Shown: positions 23,100 to 35,349, numbered from the stretch's first letter. The stretch is 64,000 nucleotides of DNA from Schistosoma mansoni (GCF_000237925.1 NC_031495.1:10827852-10891851), one strand, 5' to 3'. Numbers and translations: made by a program. Notes: generated by a model from the sequence alone, not told the origin.

Positions 23100-23935
23100 C
23101 TATGTTTTTCTCCCAACAACTTGTAATAACCTGCTCCCGAATACACATGTTTTGATATTGAAATGGAACCTATTGTTTTTCAAAGTTTTGTATGATAACT
23201 ATAATGCGGTATTAAATACAACTGATTAATAAAGACTAATTTGTGAAAGATTATTGATTGTGTAATTACAGAATAACAAACCAAAATAAATGGAACCAAC
23301 TGTAACAAAGGTCACGGTTTCCTTTACAGTGATTGGCAAAAGAATGTTTAGGAAGAACCTTAAGTATAACTGAACGCTTGAATGCAATTTGAAACAACAT
23401 ATTTTATCAAAATGCCACAAAAATGTTTCAAGCACACTAAAACATGAGGATAAATGAGAACTTTGGAGGAATATAGGCAGAATCCCTTAAGAAAATTAAT
23501 TGTCAATTTAGGGGATATTGGATCTTTAGGTGGATATTATATCCAATTCGCTAAATGGAGCAATTAATTCTTTAGCTGCATAAAAATCATCACCTAACAC
23601 TCAAGTAATGCAAGACCGCACGTTTGATGGAAACAACCTTATTGCCGGTAACTAAGCAAGTCTATTATTGCTGTACATTTACGTAAACAAGTCCAACTGA
23701 GATAGACTTCCAACCTTCAGTTTTAATATTGGCCCCGAGCGGCAGTCAATAGGCCAAGTAAGTTATGCATGTGTCTTCTCTTTCAGATTACCAAAAGTGG
23801 ATGCAACCTTACCTAATCATGTAGCAGCCGTCTCACAACTGACTGCTAATATGTGGAAAATGATAGGCATTTTAAAAAAATGCATCATTCAATACTGCGT
23901 CATTTCAGTGTAGTTAGTGTAGTGCGTTATTTCAT
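23100..23935. other. Intergenic, nothing recognised
   Basis: No gene or repeat that I can support. Confidence 0.45.
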
Positions 23936-23937
23936 GT

Positions 23938-24230
23938 CATTTGTGTGTGGGCTGTGATACTGCCCGGGTGCCCAAACCGAAGCAGGTGGTTTTCTTAGGG
24001 GGCCACACCCCGAGCCTTTGACCTAAAGGTCTGATCCACAAGGCAGTGGAGCATCGTGAGGAGATGCAGTCCCATGGTAGCCGGTGACCAACGGGTGGTT
24101 CGTACGCCATTTGTTCCTTCAGGATACCGGAGCCCATGTGCACCATTGGTTTGGAATCAGGGTTTTCCAACTCCCCTAGGTGGACCCTCCGTGTCCGCCG
24201 GCACGGTTAAAGCGCCGGACATTCAATACT
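23938..24230 (-). repeat. Retroposon family A, copy 2 (partial)
   Basis: CTGCCCGGGTGCCCAAACC, TGGTTTTCTTAGGGGGCCAC and GCACCATTGGTTTGG are the reverse complement of the middle of the 51802 copy. Neither end of the element is present. Confidence 0.8.
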
Positions 24231-24239
24231 GTGTTCAAC

Positions 24240-26240
24240 AATGTCGCAGTTCCACTTCCAATTGTCAAATAAAGACAGATCGGAACCTCTAAATACATAC
24301 TTTCAACACAAAGATGTAAGGGATGGATTTGTAAGGTAACAAATTTCTTTGATTATTCATTTGGATTGCAGATGAATAAGGCGACCAAGTTCATGGATGA
24401 CAAGCCAGATGTCACTGAAGTATGTTCTGGCGTACATACAGCTCGGGACGTCGTGAATCCCAATTTACTTGAAACTCCAAATAAGAGAGACCTTAGTTGA
24501 CAGTCTATCAAAGCATGTGTAAAGTTACCATGACCCAACGTACGCGAAAGAGACCCTGCTAAAATTTTGGATAATATAAATCAAGATCTCTCCCATGATG
24601 AGACAAACTTAACACGCATCATCAAAAAAGGGATGATAGTATAAGCGATAATTTGCACCAATAACCTTTACTTTTGCGTTTCCTAAGCTCAGCGATCAGT
24701 TTTATTGAACATCATTGTAAGTTTAACCTCATGTGGACTACCCATGAAAACATATGCTTGACTGGTGCACTAATGTGCTATTCTTTTCTTTTGCGGTCAT
24801 TTTTCGATCAAATTATTTTTGAACAACTCTAACACATCCGCTTTTATGTGCTATACTGGATCGAATGAGACGTAGGTATCAAAAACTTTTATGATTCAAT
24901 CTTACGTTTAAAGACGATACATTTTTAGTGTAAATTCCTATTTAACGAACACATCATAAACTGTTAATTTGTTTTTTGGGTCGATGACAATCATGCTTTT
25001 TATTTATAGCTAAGAGGCATCAATGGCACTCGAATTTTGGCATTCACATAAACTGTGACTGGAAATCCTGTAAACCAATTACTTTAAGTACGTGAATCAT
25101 TCTTCTTACTGAGGTCAGTTGTGAAAACGTGTTTGCCCTGACGGAATGATGGTGAACGTCTAGGATGCAAGGGCAAAAAGAGGCAATATTTAGCATAAAT
25201 TTCGGTGAGGCAGACTATTTAGCGTCCATTTAAGCGAAAATAGATTATTTGGCTACCCTTGATGTACGAATATAGAGACTTCACCTTATAGCACACATTT
25301 AGACAGAATGTTACCTTTACACGATAGACGGAAAAAGCTGTTTGAAAATGCAGTCGAAAACAAATTTTATCAATAGAAGTTGGATATATATTCCACAAGT
25401 TCGTCCATGTCCTTTTGTTTTTGGTTTGCTTGGATTGTTGTGGAAACTGTTCTGAGGTGTTCCAATATATGGTTGGTTATGATAAACGGCAGCATGACCA
25501 TAAAGAGCACTACAAACCCATTAAGTTGAAAAATAATTATCTACGGTAGGATATACGCACAATAACACTTAGAGAAGTCATTATATGTGAAAATGACATT
25601 TCAAATAATCTCAGCGATTGAAATTTAAATAATTCCAACGTTTCGTCTGGACTTCTGAAGTCCAGACAAGTTAGTTGGATATTCGTATAAACACTTAGAG
25701 AGTTTACAAAATACAGGACATCATGTTCGGTATGGTTTGTAGGTTATCATCAGCAACTGACGTACGTAAGTGATCTTGCGACCAGGTGTGAATAAGACGG
25801 TGTAGAGAATAGAACAAAACTATCTTAAGCGAACTTCTATTAAGTTCTTTTAGAAATACTTAATTTTTAGTAGTTGACGTCTAGCTAGACGTCAGTATAG
25901 ACTGAATGTACTCTTAAAATTAGGGAAGCGCACAGAAAACGTGGGGAAAGTTACAAATAAGAATACAAAATGTACCTATTTTTAATAAGGAGAGTGGCCG
26001 ACGATAGTCAACAAAAATACAGAAGCGCCGAAGTTGGCGCTTAGCAAGGTCTGCAGAGGCTAGTCTAGGTCAAGTAGCGCATCTATTTGCAAATTACACT
26101 AATGTACAGCACTGCCAAATTGAATGTAATAGAAGTGCTCAAAATGCTGGAACTCCCGCCTAGATGAGTAATAAAGAAATATGATAACAGTCACAAGAAA
26201 ATAAGAACCTTTTACTAAACAAGCTTCTGTGTTCATTGAC
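24240..26240. other. Intergenic, mostly unrecognised
   Basis: Apart from the hammerhead-like fold at 25635-25678, I see no gene or named repeat. Confidence 0.4.
25635..25678 (-). ncRNA. Hammerhead-like fold, Penelope pLTR type (decayed)
   Basis: On the minus strand: CCAAC, six unpaired bases, GTCTGGACTTC, one base, GAAGTCCAGAC, GAAAC, GTTGG. CCAAC/GTTGG and the 11-bp stem both pair perfectly, and GAAAC sits where a hammerhead needs it. The opposite strand reads TAACTT instead of CTGANGA, so catalysis is not expected. Penelope-like elements are known to carry such ribozymes, but no Penelope coding sequence is next to this one. Confidence 0.45.
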
Positions 26241-26242
26241 AA

Positions 26243-26300
26243 TGCGTCACCGATTCATTCAGGTAGGGACCTAGGTATATTGACTGAACGAAAGATTAAT
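26243..26300 (-). repeat. CR1-like 3' UTR match
   Basis: CACCGATTCATTCAGG and GGGACCTAGGTATATTGACT resemble CACCAATACCTCCAGG and GAACCTAGGTATATTAACT at 33459-33498, which follows the C-terminal part of the fuller CR1-like copy. Confidence 0.45.
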
Positions 26301-27590
26301 ATTTGTAAATTAGGCCGAAGAACTCCCCTAGTTATTTAGGAATACATCACGTTCGCTCTGAAGGATTCCATGGAAGTTGCTCGAAACATACCAACCATAA
26401 CTAATTCCAGGCTTGGTTACTTTATAGGAGTGGGTGTACCAGTGATCCGATCTGCTGCGTAGTATCCCTGATTTCTGGACACCAGCCTAAAGTTTTGTGC
26501 TGGAGGTGAAATTAATTAATTCTTCAAGTGTATACTCAAGTATGTCTTGGATCCTAGTACTTATTAGGAAATTGTTTTCTGCATCCCCTATTTTATAGAA
26601 GATAATGCTTCAGTTATTTATTCTGCTCCTAGCAAACTTTGAATTTCATAACACGAACTGGCTGATTCTCTCACCTTATGATACCATCCAACTTACTCTC
26701 ATTCCTTTGAAATGAAGGTTGAAGCTCTATGTGGCTTGACTGTGAATGGGGTAAGTAGAATTGATGAACTCGAAAACTACGCTCAGGTCTCAAGCTCCTA
26801 TCTGAAGGGTGACTCGGATATATTGTAAGAAACATACAAAGCAATTGCCTGTATAATTCAAGGTCTCTGGAGTTTATCACAAAAATAGAGTTTTTGAGAA
26901 ACTAAAAATCTTTACTCTATCCAATCGTAGATTAAGGGGTGATCAGATTTTAATATATAAAATACTAAGAAATGATTTCGGACCTGATATATCCTCTTGT
27001 TTTCCTCCTACCAGATCAGGACAACTATGAGGACATACTAGACTAGTACAAAAGTCAACTTCAAACAAAATACCCGTGACATAATAGTTATTAAACAAAG
27101 TCTTAAATTTTTGGAGACTGTTATCCAAAGAAGTTGCGTCCGCCCCTTCAGTTGGCTCGTTCAAGAGATGATCAGAGGCTCTCAAAAGCCTTTCCGAGAG
27201 GGACTAACTCAGACCTCAAGCATACTGTTTACAGTAAACAAGTCCAAAACCAGAACATTAAGTGGCACGTTTTACAGAAGTGAGCGTAAATGCTCATCAC
27301 GTTTAGCAGCTTAAGGTTTTGTTTTGAAAGCATTCTTGTCACAGCTAGCATGAGATTTTATATCACAGGTTGACCAGACTCCTAGATCTTTTTCCAACAC
27401 ATGTTTACCCCACAACGATACTGTTGACCATCATGGGAGTTTGGACCTACTCAATTCTGTTCCTTTGGCAGCCGTAAATTTGAACTTTGTGTGGATGGTT
27501 GATAAACAATTTTGTAGTCAGTATACATTGAATAGAATTAGAAAAATCAAAAATAATGTATGCAGATAAAGTTTATATCAGCTTCGATTT
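26300..27590. other. Intergenic, nothing recognised
   Basis: Several short frames on both strands, none with family features. This may be decayed element sequence. Confidence 0.35.
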
Positions 27591-27599
27591 GAAAAGGAC

Positions 27600-28860
27600 A
27601 GTAGGCTTGGTGGTCTGTGTTAGCACAGGTATTACTCGTCTATCAGTTGATCTAGCTTTCTTTGGAAAGCATCGAGGTAATGAATTCCGTTCGTTGACGA
27701 TTAGATGGGAAAGTCAATAGTCAACCGACAGTTTTTTCTGGGCTTGTGAACGTTTCAAGTGTCCTTGTAAACCCTCCATTTTGAGAGACAAGAAAAGTAA
27801 GGGCATATGAGATGCAGATTTATCATTAAATGATTTAATAACTGTGATCAAATCGCCTCTGGTTCTTCTATATGAAAATAGAAATGGATTTACTTTATGC
27901 GGTCGAGTTTCATATGGGAACTTTGCTATTCCGGGAATCAACTTAGTTGCGGTTGTTTGTTCGCCGCCCGACAGCTCGCTGTCTTTTTTAGGCAGGAGCT
28001 ATCATCTTGAATGCAGTACTGGAGTTTAGGACGGACGAATACTGTACACAAAGTCAAAAAAACTTTTATCATCAACATGGCCAAAAGCCCTGCCTATCGA
28101 CCATAAGGTTCTAAATCTTTGGCGGCTATCATACTAAAGTGTGCAGTAGTTTTTAATTCTTGGCTAACGATTTATCCTAGGTCATTGTATCTCAAGAAAA
28201 CTGGTAGCTCACTGTTATTCGCCGTGCATGTATCTGTATCTTGGTGACCAATATACATCACAATGCACTTTGAAGCATTTATCGGCAACGGCCAGATTCT
28301 AGACCATTCAGGTAATTTCTCCAGCTCATTTCAAAGCTCTAAACTACCACATTCACTTTTTATTACTCTCCATACCTTGGCATCGTCAGTACATAACAAT
28401 ACCAATGATAATAGGAGACTAGGAAGGTCATTTACATACAAAATGAGCAACACTGCTACTCCCCCAAAAAAACTGTACCCTGAGAAACTCCACTAAGCAC
28501 AGTTTCCCAACCAGACAACTTTGAGTTCACCCGTACTCTTTGTTGGCTCTCAAATTGGAAGTCCTTTGTCCACATAAATGAATTGCCTTCAATCCAGATA
28601 TCACCTAACTTATATGATAGCCAACTCTAATGGACTTCGCCAAAGTTCTTGCTGAAGTAAGTGTAGGCTTTCACGGACTACTAATGATTTAGTGGGACAT
28701 AAATAACCTGTTATAAAGCCGTGATGCTTTTCAGAAAAAAATTAGTTTCCCGTCAGATGTTTAAATAACTTCTTGCGAACAATCGTTTCTAAAATTTTAC
28801 CAACAATGCTGGTTGGACCTTAAGGTCAACGATCAGGTTTATGTTTCGTAGTTGTTCTGA
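27600..28860 (-). mobile_element. CR1-like LINE, decayed RT portion
   Basis: Minus strand, in broken frames: ...LETIVRKKLFKHLTGN, LYVNDLPSLLLSLVLL, CTDDAKVW (a degenerate FADD box), then RRTRGDLITVIKSFND, the region at the end of RT that also appears as YRSLRGDLMTYSI at about 33800. Many stops and frameshifts. It is separated by the gypsy element and a gap from related RT N-terminal sequence at 31640-32640. Confidence 0.7.
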
Positions 28861-28977
28861 AGATAGGACTTGCCATAGCATTGTGGTGTGTACTACTGAT
28901 GTAGACAGTTATAAGTTGTATGTATCATCAAGTGATAGTAAAGTGTCTGGCTGCAGAAGGTTAAGAATATCGAAGAG

Positions 28978-29177
28978 NNNNNNNNNNNNNNNNNNNNNNN
29001 NNNNNNNNNNNNNNNNNNNNNNNNNNNNNNNNNNNNNNNNNNNNNNNNNNNNNNNNNNNNNNNNNNNNNNNNNNNNNNNNNNNNNNNNNNNNNNNNNNNN
29101 NNNNNNNNNNNNNNNNNNNNNNNNNNNNNNNNNNNNNNNNNNNNNNNNNNNNNNNNNNNNNNNNNNNNNNNNNNNNN
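28978..29177. other. Assembly gap (200 N)
   Basis: Placeholder-length gap. The gypsy element begins inside or left of it, so its missing 5' LTR, gag, protease and RT may be in the real gap sequence. Confidence 0.95.
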
Positions 29178-29202
29178 ACGTATCCAACTGAATGCAGTTA
29201 CT

Positions 29203-30654
29203 TTGCCAGTGCTCGATCTACCTGCTATGGCCGCCGCCCAAGCAAACGATACTTCATGCACGGAAGCACAACAGTCTACGTCCCTTCAATGCCGGGAAGT
29301 ACCCCTAGCTACTAGCTCTGGTACTATCCTATGCGATACTTCCACGGGCCTCCCTCGACCCATCGTACCCTCCGCTTATCGCCGTCTCGTCTTTGATGCC
29401 CTTCATGGTCTATCTCATCCTGGTATCGCAGCCACCCTACGCCTCATAGCTGCACGATACGTCTGGCCGTCAATGAATAAAGATGTCCGTATGTGGGTAA
29501 AACAATGTTTACAATGTCAACGATCAAAAGTGCACAGGCACGTAGCTGCCCCTATTGGCACTTTCGCTACGCCTGATGCTCGCTTCGATCACGTTCACAT
29601 AGACATTGTAGGACCATTACCACCATCGCACGGGTATGATCACATACTCACATGCATTGATCGTTTCACAAGATGGCCCGAAGCTATTCCCATCACGTCT
29701 ATTACGGCGGAGACAGTTGCTCACCGCTTCGTAGGACTATGGATAGCTATGTACGGTTGTCCCTCGACTGTCACGACTGACCGAGGACAACAATTTGAGT
29801 CCGCATTATTCTCCTCACTAACACGGCTGCTTGGTACGGAACGCATACGCACTACCGCCTACCATCCAGCATCAAACGGTTTAGTTGAACGGTTTCATCG
29901 CCAACTTAAAAGTGCTCTTCGAGCACACGAAAACAACAATTGGTACGAAACCCTTCCGCTCGTCCTCCTGGGAATCAGAACGAGTCTAAAGGCAGATATT
30001 CAATGTTCCGCCGCTGAACTTGTTTACGGCACGACATTGCGTCTGCCTGGGGAATTTTTCACACCACGGAGCAGCACTAAATTCGGCGAATCAGACTACG
30101 TCCAACGACTGTCTGCATTCATGCGAACACTGACTCCGGTGTCAACTCGTATACAACATCGACAGGTCGCTCTCCCTCGAGAGTTATCTACCTGTTCACA
30201 TGTTTTCATACGAGTAGATTCGGTACGCAAACCTCTACAACAGCCTTACGAAGGACCTTTTCACGTGATTTCCCGTCACGAAAAGACCTTCAAGGTTGAT
30301 CGACGTGGCCGCATCGAAACAGTCAGCATTGATCGTCTCAAGCCAGCACACGTCGATGACAGTGCTATACCTGATAAGCCGAGACCCAATGTTAGACCCA
30401 TCAGAGCTTCTAGCGGGATTTCTACATCTACTTCGGATCCCACGCTAGATGCACCTGAGACCTCATTCTCACGTCCCAGTCAACAGCACGTGTCATCTGC
30501 CCCGTCTACGGACGAGACTTCCGTCTCACGTCCAGACCTGCAGACCACACCGCCCTTGACTGCGGATGAGATTGCAGGCTCACGAGGTTCGAACGAGACT
30601 ACCGTCTCACGTTCTGGTCGCCGAGTACGCTTACCCGTACGCTTTCTCGACTAA
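29203..30654 (+). CDS. Gypsy pol, RNase H end and integrase (partial)
   Basis: Integrase inserts the element's cDNA into the genome. The open frame begins inside the gap at least as early as 29178; the M at 29203 is not a true start. Visible parts numbered from 29203: zinc finger H68, H72, C102, C105 (HGLSH ... CLQC); catalytic core D134 (HIDIVGPLP), D193 (TTDRGQQF), E229 (NGLVERFHR), a D58D35E spacing typical of retroelement integrases. Then comes a GPFHVISRHEKTFKV segment (GPY/F-like) and a Pro/Ser/Thr-rich tail ending in RSGRRVRLPVRFLD. There is no frameshift or stop over 483 codons, so this part is young compared with its surroundings. Confidence 0.92.
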   Translation: MPVLDLPAMAAAQANDTSCTEAQQSTSLQCREVPLATSSGTILCDTSTGLPRPIVPSAYRRLVFDALHGLSHPGIAATLRLIAARYVWPSMNKDVRMWVKQCLQCQRSKVHRHVAAPIGTFATPDARFDHVHIDIVGPLPPSHGYDHILTCIDRFTRWPEAIPITSITAETVAHRFVGLWIAMYGCPSTVTTDRGQQFESALFSSLTRLLGTERIRTTAYHPASNGLVERFHRQLKSALRAHENNNWYETLPLVLLGIRTSLKADIQCSAAELVYGTTLRLPGEFFTPRSSTKFGESDYVQRLSAFMRTLTPVSTRIQHRQVALPRELSTCSHVFIRVDSVRKPLQQPYEGPFHVISRHEKTFKVDRRGRIETVSIDRLKPAHVDDSAIPDKPRPNVRPIRASSGISTSTSDPTLDAPETSFSRPSQQHVSSAPSTDETSVSRPDLQTTPPLTADEIAGSRGSNETTVSRSGRRVRLPVRFLD

Positions 30655-31221
30655 CCTCATAACCAACTACGGATACAGTATAGGAATCTACCCCTATACT
30701 ACAAGAAAGCTACACTTTTCTCTTTTTCTATCATTTTTTTTGTTTACCCCGAGCCTACGCCTCCGACCATCGCTGTTACGGTATCGTCGACTTCAGTCAA
30801 CTTTCGCGAAAGCTGGCCTGATCACCCACGCTCTAGTCAACGCACTCAGTCGATCTCTCTGGCTCCAAATACGTATGATATACATTTGGTCCCGAACATG
30901 GTTATCCTGGTCGCATCTGGTTCCTTGGCTCAATCTGGTTTCGTCCTACGTCTGCAGCGTTTCTGGTCCGGACCTCTACGAACGCAACTTTCAGATTCTG
31001 GATACAAACCACTCTGGTGTAGCATGCTAATCCAAGCAATCAATACAGCACGTTCCTTCTGGTACCGTTCTACGTCAAAGACTTTTGGTGGCAACTCGAG
31101 GATCAACGATCACTCCCTGTTCTGCCAACGTTTTCGTCCTACAATTGCAGGTTTCGCGATCAGTCCCACGAATGAAACCGCTACGTATCGAAAGTGTAAA
31201 TCCTTTCTAGCGAGGGGCTCC

Positions 31222-31499
31222 TGTAGTGACCGGCCAGTCTCGATAAGAACACGATTGGAATAATAGAAACAATTATTATTATTGTAACCAATTGTACCAG
31301 AGATTGTTTTACTGTATTTGTTTAACTGTATCCGTTTCACTTCTTGTTCTATATACCGCCTGGTTTGGTTCGAGCTTGCTCACGCACTGCTTGTTCGCTT
31401 GTACTCTTTGGCACGTCTCGGTATTATTTCGATACCACGAGATCGCCAATAAATATACTTGATCTGGACTAGTAAAGCCTTCTGGTTTACGGGCTATCA
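31222..31499 (+). repeat. Gypsy 3' LTR
   Basis: Starts TGTAGTGACCGGCC right after the purine-rich tract and ends, on the simplest reading, at GGGCTATCA (TG...CA). It contains TATATACC near 31350 and AATAAA near 31447, as expected for U3 and R. The right end is uncertain: it could extend to about 31535, and no second LTR is available to check it. Confidence 0.65.
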
Positions 31500-31640
31500 A
31501 GGGAACCAAGTCATATTTGTACGCGTAATCGAATAGTAGTGGTGATCATAGTCCGTCCACGACTCGACATCCACTACAACAGTATGGTTTTCAGATCTGA
31601 CGATGACATCTTGTAATGTTGTATTCAAACGCATTTGATT
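31500..31640 (-). mobile_element. Possible C-terminal fragment of another LINE
   Basis: Minus strand reads LQDVIVRSENHTVVVDVESW, which resembles the PDVIV...VVVDV strand of R2-like LINE C-terminal domains. It is followed upstream by a CR1-like RT N-terminal piece, so two different LINE fragments are joined here. Weak call. Confidence 0.3.
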
Positions 31641-32640
31641 GTCCCCACTCGTGTTCTTGTTCACGGAAGCATTATTCCAGTCTCTTGGCAATCGACTCTG
31701 GGTTGTAAATAGATTGAGAGATGTTCTGAAGGGATTTACGACGAAATTTGCTAGTTCCTTTGGTAACATAGGATGCATTTCATTGGGTTCCACGGATCTG
31801 CCTATATTAAGATCCTTGAATAGACCAAAGACATCGAGTTTTTTAATCGTCACAGTGTCGAGAGTGTCTCTGGGGTTTGTGTAAGCTGAAGGAGACATCT
31901 ATACATTATGTACATTGCTAAAGTCACTTGAAAATACCCGAGCTTTGCCATATTTGTCCTTCACCAGTGACACAGTACTACGGTCTCCCCCTAACTCTGG
32001 AATATTTCCTCTTCTCTTAGTCCTTTGGTTAATGTACCAATATATACGTTTAGGATATTCTGTAGGTTTCTTAATAAGTGTTTCTTCGCACAACTTTCTA
32101 GATTTGTGGAGAATCGAGGCACAAATATTTCGAGCTTCTCGATATTGAGATTTCGTTTCATCAGTACCCAGTGACCTAAATCTCCCCCAAATTCTTCTTT
32201 TACAGAGTTGGGTGATAAATTCTTTATTGAACCGTGGTGGGGAGTTTCTCTGACACCTTGACGTAGATCAAGGGATGTGAGGTGCAGCGACGTTTGTGTA
32301 CGAACTTCCGGATGCATTACAAGCTTTGTTGATCAATCTACTGCGGATGCTGAGTGTATGATACCTTGTACATTTGCCTTCCAGACGTAAGGTCTTGGTT
32401 GGGCTGACATATGCTCGTTTTCGACAACTATGTGGAAACCAAAGATTGGAACTGCATGATCACATTTACGAAAGGGTAGCATATAATAAAGGTTTGTGAC
32501 GTCACCGTCAGCACAGGTCAACATGAGATCTAGTGGGGACAATTCGGAGTCCGGATGGTATGTAGTTGTTTCCTTCACGTTTCGCACTACAGCACATGTG
32601 ATATCAGTATCAACTGGTTCCTGTTCCAAATGGTTTTACG
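31640..32640 (-). mobile_element. CR1-like LINE fragment: endonuclease end and RT start
   Basis: Minus strand: LSPLDLMLTCADGDVTNLYY, then FRKCDHAVPIFGF (end of the endonuclease, SDH motif decayed to CDH), followed after a stretch of broken frames by MLPKELANFV and QSRLPRDWNNASV (RT N-terminal region). It resembles the same regions of the copy at 33430-37200. Confidence 0.7.
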
Positions 32641-32649
32641 ACAACTCGA

Positions 32650-33420
32650 TCCTCGGATTTTTCTAGTCTAAAGTAAGTGCATTGAAGTCTCATAAGATTT
32701 AACATCGACCACTTGATAACCAAGTGTTGAAACCATCCAGCAAGACCTCTTTCACCTCACAGCTTGAACTGCGATAGATCAGACCAATCAGCAGCTCTTG
32801 TGCATTGCATTTCAAGAGGCAAATAACGGACTCATACATCTACTGAATAGAGCTTCTCCTCCTTTACGCTTCTGGGCTATTTGGCTCCTACCAATAGGAA
32901 ACTTTCAAGATGAATTTCCCCACAAGGCATGTATAATAACCCCTTTTGAGAGCTTCAAAAGATAGAATGACATCATACCTACTTTTATTGTGTGTTCTAT
33001 TTACACACCAGGGTCATCAGATTGGTAATGAAGCGGAAAGAAGTATGTAGATGACAGATAGTCGTGTAGGTTGTCATATGCCAGGGATTCAGAAACCTTT
33101 CAGTGTATCACGAGGAGTGCAGTTGTTCGATAGCCTAAAGATTTACTAGGTCAGAGTCCCTTGAAAACTGGTGAGATATGTTCCATACTCCAATTATCTC
33201 TAGCTGCATCCTAGCTTAGAGGACGAGAGATGATTATCCTCAGAGCTGTTGCCACAAGTGGGGCGGCTTTTCTCAGTAAAGCAAGGTGGAACATGTTTGA
33301 GTTGGATGTGTCGTCGTCTATATGCCAAAAGTTCTGGTACACCAGTCCAGCGCAAATATTCACTCTTGAGACTCCTATCGAGTTCAAATGGTTCAAATGG
33401 TTGAGGACGGAATAGAAGAA
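32650..33420. other. Decayed repeat sequence, not resolved
   Basis: Lies between two CR1-like blocks; probably more of the same element, but no motif is clear enough to name. Confidence 0.3.
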
Positions 33421-34291
33421 GCTTTCGTTTAACGGGCTTCCGTGTCTAGTAGCAGTGGATCACCAATACCTCCAGGCAAGAACCTAGGTATATTAACTAT
33501 AAAAGAGGAAAAAAGAATTTGGTAAATCATAATAATATGCTATCCTTAGTCCTTAAGAATGCGTCAAGTTTCCTCTTAAAACACTACTGGGAAGTCACTT
33601 GGACTAGCTCAGTCGGCAGCGAATACCAGCATTTGACACCTCTTACGGAGTAGAAGTTGTGTTTGCAGTCTGTTCTGCTATGTTGGGTCTCCAATTTCTG
33701 GGTGTTACCTCTTAGGTTAGTGTTGTGACTAAGCTTAAGAAGGTGTTCAAGGGGACGACCAGAAGTATAAAGGATACTGTAAGTCATAAGGTCACCTCTA
33801 AGACTCCTGTATTCTAACGGGTAAAGGTTAAGTGATTGGAGGCACTCATCGTAAGGTTCGAATTGGAGTCCCCGAACATATTTCGTACCTCGACGTTGGA
33901 TACGTTCCAGAGTGTCCATATCCTTTTGGGGGGAGGGAGGAAATACTATATTTCCGTACTCTAAATGGGGATGAATAAAACTGTTGAAGATTATGTGGAA
34001 GGTTCTACCGTCAAACTGGCCAAAAATGCGCTTCAATGTTACCAGTGCAAGGTTTGCTTGAAATGCATTTTTGTGAAAGTTAGCGTAGGACATCAGGTCG
34101 TAGGATACCAACACTCCTAAATCTTTTTCGACTTGGGAAACTTCTAGAAAAGAGTTTCCTAAGTTGTAGCTATAGTCTGCAACATGTCGCAGATGGACAA
34201 CTATACACTTTGAAATGTTGAAGGTAATTCCGTTGTCGTCAGCCCAACTTTGAAGTCCACTTAGAACTTCCTGAAGTGCTAGTATATCCTT

Positions 34292-34669
34292 TTAGTTAGG
34301 TATTTCTCTCCAAAGTTTCACATCATCAGCAAAAAGCAATAAGTCAGATAATACTTGTTGAGGAAGATCGTTAATGTAAATAAGGAAGGGAAGAGGTCCT
34401 AGTATTGAGCCCTGGGGGACCCCACTAGGACATCCCATAGCATAAGAGAGAGCGAAGTTAACCCTGACCTTAAAATGTCGGTTTTCTAGATATGAAGCGA
34501 GCCAGTCGATCAGAGGGGGTTTGATACCCAAACGTCTAAGCTTATTGATAAGACATGTGTGGTTGACCCTATCAAAAGCTTTTGAGAAATCCAGGTAAAT
34601 GACGCCAACCTTCCCCTTGTGACCAAGGATGGTTGTCCATCTATCCACCGTAGTCAGCAGGTTGGTCAT
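34292..34669 (-). pseudogene. CR1-like RT catalytic core
   Basis: 125 open codons with the motifs YLDFSKAFDRVNH (motif A), GVPQGSILGPL (motif B) and LLLFADDVKLW (motif C, FADD). All three catalytic-region signatures are intact, but the frame is cut on both sides by stops or shifts. Confidence 0.85.
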
Positions 34670-35349
34670 ACAAGAATGACCTTTCTGAAACCGTGCTGTT
34701 GGGGTGAGAAGAACGTTAGGGATAATAAGTATTTGTGTACACCGTCGTATATTAGAGACTCCATAATTTTAGAAGGTGTGAAAAGAAGGGCTATTGGTCG
34801 CTAGCTTGAGGGTTCAGTGCATCAACCATCTTTGAAAATTGGTGTGATGTGAGCCAGCTTCCAAATTTCCGGCAGTTTGCCTCGGCTTAGCGAGTGTGAA
34901 AACATCACGCTAAGTGGTGATGCCAGAATTGATGCTGCTTACCTCAATATAGCAGAGTGAACCATATTCGGACCGGGAGAAGTATCTTTTCTTATGTGCT
35001 GCAGCTTACGGAACACCAGGTCAGAGCTCAGGTCCACTTCGGAAAGTCCTGTGCAGATGAAGCTTTCGTCAATATAGTTGATGTGGGTTGGTTGGAATGT
35101 CTGAGAGTATGGTTCAGCCAAAAGATTAGCGGCATCACCGTCGTTATTGGTCGGACCATTAGGGCCTAGCAATTGGGAAACTCCAGTTTTGCCTTGACGA
35201 AGATAAGCTGCATAACGGAATAAGCTTTTCGTATTGGAGACAAATTTATCGATAAGCTTGGTCTGGCACTGAGTCCTGTCTTCTCTTATTGCCTTTGTGC
35301 ATATGTTCCTTATATGTTTGTATTGCCTGTACGCGCTGTTATTGTCAGT

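Larger units (their letters stand above)
29178..31499 (+). mobile_element. Gypsy (CsRn1-like) LTR retrotransposon, 5' incomplete
   Basis: Contains the integrase end of pol (29203-30654), a 567-bp non-coding 3' region, a purine-rich tract GCGAGGGGCTCC and a 3' LTR from 31222. No 5' LTR, gag or RT is visible because of the gap at 28978-29177. The RSGRRVRLPVRF C-terminal motif and the single-LTR architecture fit CsRn1/Boudicca-type flatworm elements, but I do not assign a named element. Confidence 0.85.

Noticed and set aside
22843-23229. 128-codon plus-strand frame as a host gene
   Set aside because: It lies within retroposon family A and runs past its truncated end; it is repeat sequence.
28841-29261. 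Open frames across the N block at 28978-29177
   Set aside because: Same artefact. Only the right side (gypsy pol) is real coding sequence.
30566-31263. Open frames after the gypsy pol stop (154 and 125 codons)
   Set aside because: No env or other recognisable motif; frames overlap the 3' non-coding region and LTR. CsRn1-type elements usually lack env.
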